Positions 42,958-52,928 of a DNA stretch of 64,000 nucleotides are shown here, piece after piece (position 1 is the stretch's first letter; every line of letters starts with the position of its first letter). The DNA is taken from the NCBI RefSeq assembly GCF_902459535.1, contig NZ_LR699553.1:4216001-4280000 (forward strand), in the 5' to 3' direction. Below the pieces are notes generated by a model. It made no database searches. It was not told the DNA's origin and saw nothing but the letters and a program-made list of their open reading frames with translations. The translations under genes were made by a program, and so were the position numbers. This DNA is from Paraburkholderia dioscoreae. Lineage in GTDB: Bacteria > Pseudomonadota > Gammaproteobacteria > Burkholderiales > Burkholderiaceae.

Positions 42958-44712
42958 TTACTGCTGCGCGACAAACTCGATGCGGCGATTGGCAAAGCGA
43001 CCGCTCGCCGTGTCGTTGCTCGCAACCGGACGCGCCCCGCCGTAGCCTTGCGCGATCAGCGAATCAGCCGGCACGCCGGTCTTGACGAGGTAGGCGCGCA
43101 CCGCTTCGGCACGCTGCTTCGACAGTTGCAGATTGGCTTGCTCGCCGCCCACGTTGTCCGAATAGCCGGCCACTTCGAGCCGGGCCGTCTTGCCGTTGCC
43201 CGCGCAGGCGTTCAGCACGTGCGCCGACTGGTTCAGGTCTTCCACCGCCGAAGCCGGCACACGTGCGCTCGCGCTCGCGAAGTTGATCACCTGCAGGTTC
43301 AGCACCTTGACCACGTCCGCCACCGCGCATGAACTGTCCGCCGCGAGCAGGCCCTTGATCGCGCTGCGGAAGTTCTCGGTGGCGTCGGCGACGGCATGCG
43401 CGACGTCGAACGAACCGATCTGATACGACGCGCCGAACAGCGACTTCAGCTTGTCGAGCCAGCCGAGTTTCTTGTCCGCTGCAGTGCCGCTGAGCTCGAT
43501 GTGCGTGCCGTCCACTTTCACTTCCGCGCCGGGCAGCGACATCAGCGGCAGCAGGCCGTCGAGATGCAGCAGCCAGTCGGCCGGCTTGGTGGCCGGATCG
43601 ACCGTGATGTTCGGAACGAAGTTGTATTGCCCGAGGCGCCTGGTCAGCTCGTCGATCAATTGCGTCTTTTCGGCTTCACTGCCGACCGTGGCGGTGACCG
43701 TCGGCTTGCCGGCGGCGTCCACCGTAAAGCTGAGCTGGCTGTCTTTGGTCGGCGCGGGCGCGGCAGCTGCCGGCTGTACGGTGCTCGCCGCACTCGCGGA
43801 GGCCGCGGCGCTGGCTGCGGGCGCGGACGCCGCCACCTCGCTGGCGGCTACCACGGCGCTCGAAGCAACGACCGGCGCAGAGGCGGGCTGCGCAGCGACG
43901 GCTCCCGCGGAACTGCCTTGCCCGGCAACGCGATGGGCGTTTTGCTCGCTCTGACAGCTACGCAGAAACAGAAAAGCCAGTAGCGCCGCCAGAGCCGCGA
44001 GCAGCCACCACAGCCACTTGTGCGAACGGCGCTCGTCGCGCATCACGGCATCCGCCGGCACGTGGATCTTCGACAAGGCCTCGGCCACCGGCGTGGACGC
44101 GGGTGTCGGATGGTCGATATGCGCCGAAACGGCCTTCAGCTGCGACAGAATGTTGCCGGAAAACGCGCCGAGCCCGCTCAGCCCGAGCGCGGTCATCAGG
44201 CGGTCGTTCAGATAAGGAGCAATGACCGGCAGTTGATGGCCGAGCAGCGTCGGCAATTGCCCGGCGTTGCCCTGCCCTTCGAGAAAATGCCGCTTGAGCA
44301 GGCCCAGCAAGGTTGCACCGGCAATGCCGGTCATGGCATGGGTGGCGTGAGCCGGCACACCGGTCTGCACGGCGACTTCATCGCTCAACCCATCGACGCC
44401 GCGGTCCAGCGCGCGCTCGAACAGGTGCCGCCCGGCAATCTCAAGCCGGCTGACGCCACCCGTGCTGCCGAGCAGTTGCGGCAACTGCTCGGCGATATGG
44501 CTGCTGACCTCCGGCGAGAGGATCGTGCCGAATAGCGAACGCGCGCCGTCGAGCGTCGCGCCCTTTTGCATCAGGCTGGCGACGAGCGCCGGAGCCACGG
44601 TCGCCAACACCTTTCGAATCGCGTCCGGCGGGAGTCCGAAGCGCTCCGCCAGTTGGCGCACGACACCGTCCGTCAGTGCGGACTGAATCAATTGAATCGT
44701 ATTGATGCTCAT
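42958..44712 (-). CDS. DUF937 / OmpA-domain membrane protein with BON-like middle
   Basis: The 584-aa product starts MSINTIQLIQSALTDGVVRQ. Residues 1-190 look like DUF937. A single membrane helix at 232-251 (WLWWLLAALAALLAFLFL) and an Ala/Ser/Pro linker follow. A BON-like region runs from about 330 to 450 (LSFTVDAAGKPTVTATVGSE). The C-terminus is OmpA-like, with LEVAGYSDNVGGEQANLQLS and RAEAVRAYLVKTGVPADSL, which binds peptidoglycan. The cytoplasmic DUF937 plus periplasmic OmpA resembles a single-pass cross-wall anchor. Confidence 0.8.
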   Translation of the reverse strand: MSINTIQLIQSALTDGVVRQLAERFGLPPDAIRKVLATVAPALVASLMQKGATLDGARSLFGTILSPEVSSHIAEQLPQLLGSTGGVSRLEIAGRHLFERALDRGVDGLSDEVAVQTGVPAHATHAMTGIAGATLLGLLKRHFLEGQGNAGQLPTLLGHQLPVIAPYLNDRLMTALGLSGLGAFSGNILSQLKAVSAHIDHPTPASTPVAEALSKIHVPADAVMRDERRSHKWLWWLLAALAALLAFLFLRSCQSEQNAHRVAGQGSSAGAVAAQPASAPVVASSAVVAASEVAASAPAASAAASASAASTVQPAAAAPAPTKDSQLSFTVDAAGKPTVTATVGSEAEKTQLIDELTRRLGQYNFVPNITVDPATKPADWLLHLDGLLPLMSLPGAEVKVDGTHIELSGTAADKKLGWLDKLKSLFGASYQIGSFDVAHAVADATENFRSAIKGLLAADSSCAVADVVKVLNLQVINFASASARVPASAVEDLNQSAHVLNACAGNGKTARLEVAGYSDNVGGEQANLQLSKQRAEAVRAYLVKTGVPADSLIAQGYGGARPVASNDTASGRFANRRIEFVAQQ

Positions 44713-44883
44713 CGCTTCGCTTCCTTGAGTTCCCGAACGTGCCACCTGACCCGCTCTTTTTCGCGGCGCGATTATAGGTTTCGGGGAATCTCATAAACGA
44801 AGCGGCACAATTTATGACGAATTGGCAGACGTTTGGCCAAGTTGTCTCATATTTGCCGGTGAAATCTGAAATACTGGCGAAAC

Positions 44884-46542
44884 TCAAGCGGCATTCGTCG
44901 CCGTTCGGATTCCGTCCATTGGCGCCACTTTCAACTCCGCCGACGCGCCGCGACGGGTCGCCGCGATCAGCTCGGCCGCCCGCTCGCCGATCATCACCGT
45001 CGGCGAATTGGTGTTGCCGCCGATCAGCGTCGGCATCACCGAAGCATCGACGATCCGCAGCCCCGTGACGCCCCGCACCCGCAGTTGCGGATCGACCACC
45101 GACCGCGCGTCGCCGCCCATCCGGCACGTGGCCACCGGGTGGTAGATCGTGTCGGCATGCTCGGCGATGGTCCGGCGCAATTCGGCTTCCGACTGGCCGG
45201 GATGCGTGTACAACTCGCTGCCGCCGTGCAGCGCGAGCGAAGGTGCATCGAGGATGCGCCGCGCCATCTGCGCGCCTTCCACCAGCAGGTCGAGATCGCG
45301 CGAGTCGCTGAAAAAGCGCGGATCGATCACGGGCGCGGTGCGCGCATCGGCGCTCGCCAGCGTCACGGTGCCACGGCTATGCGGCCGCAATACGCACACA
45401 TGCAGCGAATAACCGTGGCCCCAATGCATATGGCGGTTGTGGTCGTCGACAATCGCCGCGCAGAAATGCAACTGCAGATCCGGTCGGTCGAGCGTCGGGC
45501 TGCTTTTCAGAAAACCGCCCGCTTCGGCGACATTGCTCGACAGCATGCCGCGCCCGTGGCGCATGAAAGTGACGAACTGCGGCAGCATCCGCGCAATGCC
45601 GCGAATCGAAAAGCCGGTCGGCTCGATCGACGAAACCCGTTTGTTGATCGTGAAATCGACGTGGTCGATCAGGTTCTGCCCGACCTCCGGCGCGTCGTGC
45701 AGCACCGGGACGCCGAGCGACTGCAAGTGCGCCGCCGGCCCGATGCCCGAGCACATCAGCAGTTGCGGCGAATTGAACGCGCCCGCGGCGAGCGCCACCT
45801 CGGCGCGCGCTTCGAGCGTTTCCCGGCGGCCGCCGCGCACGATCTCCACACCGCTCGCGCGCTTGCCTTCAAAGGCCACGCGCAGCACCGTCGCGTCGGC
45901 GATCGCGTGCAGATTGGGACGCTCGCGGTCATAGATATAGGCGCGCGCCACGCTGCAACGGCGTCCGTCGCGCTGCGTCACCTGATAGAAGCCGATCCCT
46001 TCCTGCTCCGCACCGTTGAAGTCGCTGTTCGGCTTGTAGCCGGCTTCCATCGCCGCCTGCACGAAACGCCGCGAAAACGGATTCTGATAGCGCAGATCGG
46101 AAACGGTGAGCGGGCCGCTATCGCCATGCCAGGCATCGGCGCCGCGTTCGTTGCCTTCGGCACGACGAAAGTGCGGCAGCACCTCCGCCCACGACCAGCC
46201 GTCGCAACCCAGTTCAGCCCATTCGTCGTAATCGAGCGGATGGCCGCGCGTGTAGATCATCGCGTTGATCGCGCTCGACCCGCCAAAGCCCCGCCCGCGC
46301 GGCTGATACCCTTGCCGTCCGCCGAGTCCCGGCTGCGGCGTGGTCAGATACCCGTAGTTGGTTTTGAGCTTGTGCGGCACCACGGCCGCTACGCCGACCG
46401 GCATGTTGACGAACAGATTGCGGTCCGTGTGCGGGCCGGCTTCGATCAGGGCGATCGTCGCGTCCGGGCAGCTGTCCGCGAGACGGCTCGCCAGCGAACA
46501 ACCACCCGAGCCTGCACCGACGATGATGTAGTCGTATTGCAT
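44884..46542 (-). CDS. GMC-family FAD oxidoreductase (choline dehydrogenase-like)
   Basis: The 552-aa product starts MQYDYIIVGAGSGGCSLASR with the FAD-binding motif. GMC signatures appear as GRGFGGSSAINAMIYTRGH and HPVATCRMGGDARSVVDPQL, the latter near the catalytic His region. AAGGAGG precedes the ATG at 46542. It oxidises an alcohol to an aldehyde in the family; the substrate is not known. It is divergent from the AidB-like gene. Confidence 0.88.
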   Translation of the reverse strand: MQYDYIIVGAGSGGCSLASRLADSCPDATIALIEAGPHTDRNLFVNMPVGVAAVVPHKLKTNYGYLTTPQPGLGGRQGYQPRGRGFGGSSAINAMIYTRGHPLDYDEWAELGCDGWSWAEVLPHFRRAEGNERGADAWHGDSGPLTVSDLRYQNPFSRRFVQAAMEAGYKPNSDFNGAEQEGIGFYQVTQRDGRRCSVARAYIYDRERPNLHAIADATVLRVAFEGKRASGVEIVRGGRRETLEARAEVALAAGAFNSPQLLMCSGIGPAAHLQSLGVPVLHDAPEVGQNLIDHVDFTINKRVSSIEPTGFSIRGIARMLPQFVTFMRHGRGMLSSNVAEAGGFLKSSPTLDRPDLQLHFCAAIVDDHNRHMHWGHGYSLHVCVLRPHSRGTVTLASADARTAPVIDPRFFSDSRDLDLLVEGAQMARRILDAPSLALHGGSELYTHPGQSEAELRRTIAEHADTIYHPVATCRMGGDARSVVDPQLRVRGVTGLRIVDASVMPTLIGGNTNSPTVMIGERAAELIAATRRGASAELKVAPMDGIRTATNAA

Positions 46543-46833
46543 CCGCTCCTCCTTGTGGGCCGCGTTATTCGCGAACCCTGTCTCCGTATGTTTTCCGGCA
46601 TTGTAGGGAGCGTTCGGATACCGCGGCGGGTTCATGCCAGAGCGATTCCTCTAAACGGAAGTGCCGCCGCGACCCTATGATGAAAGACGCGCATACGCCC
46701 GCCGGGCGGCCGCGCGCGGCATTCAAACACGGCGCCGCCAGCGGCGTCCTCTCAGCGCGCGGCGCGACATGCGGCGCTTAAACAGCGCACCGTCGATCGA
46801 CGCCGGCGAGCATGCGTTGAACGGAGACAGCAG

Positions 46834-48519
46834 ATGGAACGGCACAGCTTCGGCCAGACTCACGAGGTGACCAATCAGGTTCCGCCGCTCGCGGACTACA
46901 ACCTCTTTTCCAGCGATGCCGCATTGACCGCCGCGCTCGAACGCGATGGCGCAGCGTGGCATCGCGATGCGTTGCTGCGGCACGGCGCGGCGCTCACCAC
47001 GCCCGAGACACTGGCGCTCGCCGAGCTGGCCAACCGCCATACGCCGGAATTGTTCACGCACAGCCCGCGTGGCGAGCGTATCGACGCGCTGGAGTTTCAT
47101 GCTTCGTGGCACACGCTGCTCTCGCTGCTGCGCCGCGAAGGACTGCACGCCCTGCCGTTTTCCGACCCGCAACGCGGCGCGATGGTGGCACGTTGCGCCG
47201 GTTACTTCCTGCATGCGCAAATCGAATCCGGTTCGCTCTGCCCGCTGACGATGACCTTCGCGAGCATCCCCGTATTGCAACGCGAGCCCGCGCTATTCGC
47301 CAGGCTGCGCGACAAACTCTACGCGCGCGAACACGATCCGCGCGACATACCGCTCACGCACAAGAACTCCGCGATGATCGGCATGGGCATGACCGAGAAG
47401 CAAGGCGGTTCGGACGTGCGCAGCAATCAGACCCGCGCCTATGCCACCGCCGGCCGCGGCCGCGGCGCCGCCTACCGGCTGGTCGGCCACAAGTGGTTCT
47501 TTTCCGCGCCGCAGTGCGACGCCCATCTCGTGCTAGGCCGCACCGACGATCACGAGGGCCTCTCGTGCTTCTTCGTGCCGCGCTTCGCGCCGGACGGCAG
47601 CAAGAACGCCGTGCAGATCCAGCGCCTGAAAGACAAGCTCGGCAATCGCTCGAATGCAAGCAGCGAAGTCGAATTTCTCGACGCGTTCGGCATCATGATC
47701 GGCGACGAAGGACGCGGCGTGCCGACCATCATCGAAATGGCGAATTACACGCGGCTCGATTGCGTGATCGGCAGCGCGGCCTTGATGCGCGCCGCGCTCG
47801 TGCAGGCCATTCACCATGCGCGTCATCGCAGCGCGTTCGGCCGCCATCTCGCCGATCAGCCGCTGATGCGCAACGTGCTCGCCGATCTCGCCCTGGAATC
47901 GGAAGCGGCGACGGTGCTGTTCATGCGTCTCGCGCGCGCTTTCGAAGAATCCGCCGACGCCGCCTCCACCTCGCTCGCCGAGCGCGCGTGGCGGCGCATC
48001 GTCACACCTGCGGCGAAGTACTGGGTCTGCAAGCGTGCGCTGGAATTCACCGGCGAGGCGATGGAAGTCTGGGGCGGCAACGGTTACGTCGAAACCGGTC
48101 CGATGGCGCGCTTCTATCGCGAAGCGCCCGTGAACTCGATCTGGGAAGGTTCCGGCAACGTGATGTGCCTCGACGTGCTGCGCGCTATGGAGCGCGAGCC
48201 GGACGCGGCGCAGGCCCTGTTCGCCGGGTGGCAGATGGAAGCCCAGGCGCACCCGGCATTGAGCGCCGCGCTCGGCAAGCTGGCCGCCGCGCTCAACGGA
48301 CCGGCTGAGCATCGCGAAGCCTCGGCACGACGGATCGCGCAACAGGTCGTGCTGATCGCGCAGGCCACGCTGCTGCTCGAGCATGCGCCGGGCGAAGTCG
48401 CCGAGGCGTTCATCGCAACTCGCCTTGCCGACGGCTGCGGCGAGAGCGGCCGGGTGTACGGCACGCTGCCCGCCGCGTTCGATCACGCGGCGATCGTCGA
48501 AAGAGCTTTTCCTGCCTGA
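46834..48519 (+). CDS. AidB-like acyl-CoA dehydrogenase family protein
   Basis: The 561-aa product is longer than common acyl-CoA dehydrogenases (about 390) and matches the AidB subgroup, with MIGMGMTEKQGGSDVRSNQT and WEGSGNVMCLDVLRAMERE. E. coli AidB is induced by alkylation and binds FAD and DNA. The neighbours here (GMC oxidoreductase, aldehyde dehydrogenase) also allow a catabolic role. Confidence 0.85.
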   Translation: MERHSFGQTHEVTNQVPPLADYNLFSSDAALTAALERDGAAWHRDALLRHGAALTTPETLALAELANRHTPELFTHSPRGERIDALEFHASWHTLLSLLRREGLHALPFSDPQRGAMVARCAGYFLHAQIESGSLCPLTMTFASIPVLQREPALFARLRDKLYAREHDPRDIPLTHKNSAMIGMGMTEKQGGSDVRSNQTRAYATAGRGRGAAYRLVGHKWFFSAPQCDAHLVLGRTDDHEGLSCFFVPRFAPDGSKNAVQIQRLKDKLGNRSNASSEVEFLDAFGIMIGDEGRGVPTIIEMANYTRLDCVIGSAALMRAALVQAIHHARHRSAFGRHLADQPLMRNVLADLALESEAATVLFMRLARAFEESADAASTSLAERAWRRIVTPAAKYWVCKRALEFTGEAMEVWGGNGYVETGPMARFYREAPVNSIWEGSGNVMCLDVLRAMEREPDAAQALFAGWQMEAQAHPALSAALGKLAAALNGPAEHREASARRIAQQVVLIAQATLLLEHAPGEVAEAFIATRLADGCGESGRVYGTLPAAFDHAAIVERAFPA

Positions 48520-48614
48520 CATTCAGCACGCTTTAGCCGCACCGCCAGGCAGCGTTAGTACATCCAGCAAAAGCGCGATATCACGCGCAACGATATCCAT
48601 CAGGAAGTGGACAC

Positions 48615-50033
48615 ATGAAGAACGATCTGCCGGAAGTTGCCGCGCTCGAAGCGCTGCTGCGCGATCAGCGCAACGCTTATCTGCGCGCGCCGTATCCGTC
48701 ATGGGAGACCCGCGCCGCGCACCTGAAAGCGCTGCGCAAAGTCATGCTCGACAATCGCGACGCGCTCGCCGACGCGATGAACATCGACTTCGGCAATCGC
48801 GCGAAACAGGAAGTGCTGCTCGCGGAATTCCTGCTGGTGAAGGAGGAGATCGACGCCGCGCTTCGACACGGCAAGCGCTGGATGAAATCGCAGCGCCGCA
48901 GCACCAACAAATGGCTGCTGCCGGCGCGCGCCAAAGTCGTGCCGCAGCCGCTCGGCGTGGTCGGCATCATCGTGCCGTGGAACTATCCGGTGCTGCTCGC
49001 CGTCGGGCCGCTGATCAGCGCGTTGAGCGCGGGCAATCGCGCGATCATCAAGATGTCCGAACTGACGCCGCTCACCTCGGCGCTGTTCGAGCAGTTGATC
49101 GGCCAGACCTTCGCGCGCGATCACGTCGCGGTGGTGAACGGCGACGCCGCGCTCGCCGCCGCGTTCAGCGCGCAGCCCTTCGACCATCTGCTGTTCACCG
49201 GCTCGACCAAGGTCGGCCACGAAGTGATGCGCGCCGCCGCCGAGCATCTGACGCCGGTCACGCTCGAACTGGGCGGCAAGTCGCCGGCCATCGTCGGCGT
49301 GCATGCGCGCTTCGACAACGCGGTGGACAACCTCGTCGCCGGCAAAACGCTCAATGCGGGGCAGACCTGCGTCGCGCCGGACTACGTGCTGGTGCCGCGC
49401 GGCAAGGAGCAGGCGTTCGTCGAGCGGGCGCGCGCGCGGATGGCGAGGATGTACCCGAACTTCGCCAACAACCCGGATTACACGACGATCATCTCGGAGC
49501 GTCACTTCGCGCGCCTCGAACGTCTCGCCGACGAAGCCCAGGCCGCCGGCGCGCAACTGCACCCGCTCACCGACAGTTCGCCCGATGCGGCGAGCCGCCG
49601 CTTTCCGCTGATCGCCGTCACGAATGCGCCGGACGCGTGCGCGCTGATGCAGGAGGAAATCTTCGGCCCGCTGCTGCCGATCGTCCCTTACGACACGCTC
49701 GACGACGCAATCGCGTGGATCAACGCCCGCCCCCGCCCGCTCGCGCTGTATCTGTATGCCGACGACGCAGCCACCATCGAGCGCGTGACGCACGAAACCA
49801 TCGCGGGCGGCATGGCGGTCAACGAAACGCTGATGCATCTGGCGTGTGAAAGCCTGCCGTTCGGCGGAGTCGGGGCGAGCGGAATGGGCGCGTATCACGG
49901 CTACGAAGGCTTCGTGACGTTCTCGAAAATGAAGCCAGTGCTAACGCAGGCGCGTCTGAACGCGCGCGGGTGGATTTCGCCGCCGTACGGCAAACGGGTG
50001 AATGCGCTGCTGAAGTTGATGATGCGGTTCTGA
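48615..50033 (+). CDS. Coniferyl-aldehyde dehydrogenase-type enzyme
   Basis: The 472-aa product is an ALDH-fold enzyme with VVGIIVPWNYPVLLAVGPLI, the glutamate in LELGGKSP (Glu218) and the nucleophile in AGQTCVAPDYV (Cys252). The family best resembled is CalB, oxidising coniferyl or other long aldehydes to acids. It follows the AidB-like gene by 95 bp and could be co-transcribed, pairing with the GMC enzyme to take an alcohol to the acid. Confidence 0.85.
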   Translation: MKNDLPEVAALEALLRDQRNAYLRAPYPSWETRAAHLKALRKVMLDNRDALADAMNIDFGNRAKQEVLLAEFLLVKEEIDAALRHGKRWMKSQRRSTNKWLLPARAKVVPQPLGVVGIIVPWNYPVLLAVGPLISALSAGNRAIIKMSELTPLTSALFEQLIGQTFARDHVAVVNGDAALAAAFSAQPFDHLLFTGSTKVGHEVMRAAAEHLTPVTLELGGKSPAIVGVHARFDNAVDNLVAGKTLNAGQTCVAPDYVLVPRGKEQAFVERARARMARMYPNFANNPDYTTIISERHFARLERLADEAQAAGAQLHPLTDSSPDAASRRFPLIAVTNAPDACALMQEEIFGPLLPIVPYDTLDDAIAWINARPRPLALYLYADDAATIERVTHETIAGGMAVNETLMHLACESLPFGGVGASGMGAYHGYEGFVTFSKMKPVLTQARLNARGWISPPYGKRVNALLKLMMRF

Positions 50034-50049
50034 CGCCCGGTTCTGACAC

Positions 50050-50409
50050 TCAACGCGCCGCGGTGCCGCCTTCCACCTCGGTCGCCACTACGTCGATGAC
50101 ATCCTGCGCGGCGGCATTCGCGCCCTGCGGCGGCTCGTTCTCCGCACCGCTTTCCAGCCGATGCAGCCACGCGAGCAACTCCGCGACCGCCTGATAAAGC
50201 TGCGGCGGAATCCGCGCGTCGAGATCCACCTGCATCAGCAGGGAGACCATTTCGGGCGCCTCGTGCACATACAGTCCGGCTTCCTTGGCCCGCTGCACGA
50301 TCATTTCGGCCAGCATCCCGTAGCCTTTGGCGATCACGCGCGGCGCGGGATCGCCGCTTTGGGCGTCGTAGACGAGCGCAGCCGCGCTGCGGCGATTCTT
50401 GCGGCTCAT
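50050..50409 (-). CDS. FlhB C-terminal-like export switch protein
   Basis: The 119-aa product resembles the cytoplasmic half of FlhB/YscU: AAALVYDAQSGDPAPRVIAK, then GMLAEMIVQRAKEAGLYVHE and LLMQVDLDARIPPQLYQAVA. It has no membrane part and lacks the NPTH autocleavage motif. Short FlhB-like proteins of this kind may assist export control. Its ATG overlaps the stop of the FliK-like gene. Confidence 0.8.
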   Translation of the reverse strand: MSRKNRRSAAALVYDAQSGDPAPRVIAKGYGMLAEMIVQRAKEAGLYVHEAPEMVSLLMQVDLDARIPPQLYQAVAELLAWLHRLESGAENEPPQGANAAAQDVIDVVATEVEGGTAAR

Positions 50410-51863
50410 CACATGTCCCAATCGAAATCGTCCGGCGGTGCGGCTTCGGCGCGCGGCGCGTGCGCCGTACGGCGCACGGTCGCGGTCCTGTCAGCGGCCG
50501 TCGCACCCGGACTCGCCGCCGAAGCCGACTTCGCATACGCCGATGTCGCCGCCTGAGCGGCCGCCGCCGCGCCCGCTGCGTTAGCGCCGGTGGCCGGCGC
50601 GCCGCCGCCGATCTCGCGGATCGTCAAGCCATTCAACTCGATGCCCGCCGCCGCGAGCCGCTGACGGAAGCTCTCGCCCTGCATGGCAAGGCGCGCGGCA
50701 CCGCCCGGACTGGCCTGCACCCGCGCGACGAGTCGTGTGCCGGTGAGCGTCAATTCCGCGTCGACGGTGCCGAGCGTCGGCAGCGACAGCGTCAGGCGCG
50801 TGCGCCACGGCTGGTCGTCCTCGCTCGCCGTGCCGCCGCCGCTGCGGTCCCATTCGTCGCCGTCCTGTTCGATGGTCCAGTCGAGCCTGGCGCCCGGCCA
50901 GGCTTCGCCGGTCCAGCGAAACTGTCCGGTCGCGAGCAGATCGAGTTGCTGGCGCACCAGGGGCACAGTCGCGGGATGAACCGCGGCCGCCATCGACTGC
51001 GAATTCTGCGACGAGCCGCCGTCGGCCGGTTGCGCCGCCGCGCTGTGCAGGCCTGCGTGTGTGGGCTGGGCGTTCAGGTCGGACAGGGAACTGGCCAGCA
51101 CCTCGCCGGCCATGAAACGGGCGGCCTGCGCGGTCTGGATCGACGGCATGGAGCGGCCGGCGGCGTCCGGCGCGCCGTTCGCTGGGCCATTGGGTGAGCC
51201 ATTCGGCGCGGCGCCCGTGCCCTGCCGGCCCGGACCGCTAGCGGAGGAAGACGCCTCGCCGGCGTCGTTCGCCCAGTCGAGCGGCAATTGCGCGGCGGCG
51301 GCCACCAGCTTGTTCTGCGCCTCGGCGGCGAGCGACGCGGGCGAACGCTGGCCCGCCAGCCATTGCGCGAGATGGGCTTCGTAGAAGAGACCACTGTCGC
51401 CGACGGTCTGTTCGAGCGCGGCGGCGAGCGCCGCGACCGGCACCTGGGTCGCGGCCACATTGGCGGTGGCCGTGCTTGCGCCGGTTGCGGCGGCATTCGG
51501 ATTGGCGGTTGAAGCGGCTGAAGCGGTCGAACCGGCGGAAGCCGTCGCGCCGAACAGCGGCAACGCGCCGACTTCGACATCGAGCGCCGGCGCGGCCGGC
51601 CAGATCGGCGTCTGCCCGAGCACCGCCGGCGTCGCCTCGCCGCCCGAGCGCAGAATCGCGTTGAGCGTCAGCGCGACGGCGGACAGCGCAGTTTGCGCGG
51701 AGGGCTGCGGCGCGGGCGTCTCGATGAGCGCCGGCATGGTCGGCGCGGTTTCGACGCCCGCCGTGCCGGCTTGCGACGCTGCCGCACTGCCGGGCGCGAT
51801 ATTGAGCAGACTGTCGATCCGGCTCGCGAGCACCGAAGCGACGGCCGTGTCGATTCCGTTCAT
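50409..51863 (-). CDS. FliK-like hook-length control protein (minus-strand copy)
   Basis: The 484-aa product is Ala/Gly/Pro-rich in the first 300 residues and has a conserved C-terminal FliK domain, seen as LDLLATGQFRWTGEAWPGAR and RTRLTLSLPTLGTVDAELTL. FliK domains measure hook length and switch export. It overlaps the FlhB-like gene as TGATG, consistent with the partnership of these families. It is distinct from the main FliK at 59142. Confidence 0.75.
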   Translation of the reverse strand: MNGIDTAVASVLASRIDSLLNIAPGSAAASQAGTAGVETAPTMPALIETPAPQPSAQTALSAVALTLNAILRSGGEATPAVLGQTPIWPAAPALDVEVGALPLFGATASAGSTASAASTANPNAAATGASTATANVAATQVPVAALAAALEQTVGDSGLFYEAHLAQWLAGQRSPASLAAEAQNKLVAAAAQLPLDWANDAGEASSSASGPGRQGTGAAPNGSPNGPANGAPDAAGRSMPSIQTAQAARFMAGEVLASSLSDLNAQPTHAGLHSAAAQPADGGSSQNSQSMAAAVHPATVPLVRQQLDLLATGQFRWTGEAWPGARLDWTIEQDGDEWDRSGGGTASEDDQPWRTRLTLSLPTLGTVDAELTLTGTRLVARVQASPGGAARLAMQGESFRQRLAAAGIELNGLTIREIGGGAPATGANAAGAAAAAQAATSAYAKSASAASPGATAADRTATVRRTAHAPRAEAAPPDDFDWDM

Positions 51864-51953
51864 GCCGATTCCTTGGTCACATTGGCGGCGGCGCGCTCAA
51901 ATCAAGTCAGTGAGCCGGATGGATAGAGGCGCAGGCGGCGCAAGCGGCAAAAC

Positions 51954-52280
51954 TCAGCGCGCCCCGTACAGTTCCTTGAGCACGTGAGTCGGCCGTCCGG
52001 CGAACAGCGCCGACAGACCGGCCATGCGCGGATTCGCCAGATCGCGGATCGCAGCGTCGTCGGCGAGGATCTGGCGGATCAGCGCGTATTTGCGCAGACG
52101 CTCCGCCTCGTCGAGCTTCACGCCGGTTTCGGCGTCTCGCAACGCCTCCACCAGATGTCGGTACTCCTCTTGCAGGTGGACGAGATCGTTCCACAGTGCG
52201 CGCCGGGCAGCCGTCAGCATGCGGCAGGAAATCGCTGCAATCGCCTCATAACGGGCGAAGTATTCTGCGTTCGATGTCAT
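51954..52280 (-). CDS. fliT: Flagellar export chaperone FliT
   Basis: The 108-aa helical product starts MTSNAEYFARYEAIAAISCR and includes LVHLQEEYRHLVEALRDAET. FliT binds the filament cap FliD and inhibits FlhDC in enterics. The start overlaps the fliS stop as ATGA, the usual arrangement. Confidence 0.8.
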   Translation of the reverse strand: MTSNAEYFARYEAIAAISCRMLTAARRALWNDLVHLQEEYRHLVEALRDAETGVKLDEAERLRKYALIRQILADDAAIRDLANPRMAGLSALFAGRPTHVLKELYGAR

Positions 52281-52711
52281 CTCATGCTTTCCGCGGCCGG
52301 CTGAGCTGCCATCCGCGCGATCTCCGGGGCAATCCCGATCCATGCTTCCTCGAGTGTCGCCAGAAGGCCATCCACCTCGACGAGCATCGCCTCGCTCTGT
52401 TTTATATTGGCTTCGAGCAGCCGGCGCGACATATAGCTATATAGCGCATTCAACCGCTCTGCAATCTCGCCGCCCGCCTCAAGGTTGAGCGACTGCTGCA
52501 GCCCGCTTTCGACGATCTGGATCGCCTTGCCGATCGCTTCTCCACGAGCCGGCACGTTGCCTTGCTGCAGGTGCATGCGGGCCTGCGCGATGGCCTGCCG
52601 GGCGCCCTGATACAACATCACGATCAGACGATGCGGACTCGCGCCCATCACCCCTGTCTCGACGCCGACGCGTGCGTACGCATTGGCTCCAGAGTGTCCT
52701 GGGGAAAACAT
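52277..52711 (-). CDS. fliS: Flagellar export chaperone FliS
   Basis: The 144-aa product includes GASPHRLIVMLYQGARQAIA and ALYSYMSRRLLEANIKQSEA, core FliS segments. It binds flagellin and prevents early assembly. AGGAGG lies upstream of the ATG at 52711, which is chosen over the longer 52756 reading. Confidence 0.9.
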   Translation of the reverse strand: MFSPGHSGANAYARVGVETGVMGASPHRLIVMLYQGARQAIAQARMHLQQGNVPARGEAIGKAIQIVESGLQQSLNLEAGGEIAERLNALYSYMSRRLLEANIKQSEAMLVEVDGLLATLEEAWIGIAPEIARMAAQPAAESMR

Positions 52712-52928
52712 CGGCGCTCCTCCTCTCTTGCACTGCGGTTGGTCGTGGCTCCCCATCCGGGCACGTTGCCGCGCCCCGATTTCTGCCTGTACCTGGTTAT
52801 CGGATAGGCAGCGCGAAAGCTTTAGGCCGGTGTAAGGAGGATTAAGGGGTCAATTGATGCGGCCCGCGAGGGCCGCACGGCATGCACGCGTTCGGGCGCG
52901 CGGGTAAGCCTTGCCGCCCGAGCCGCGT

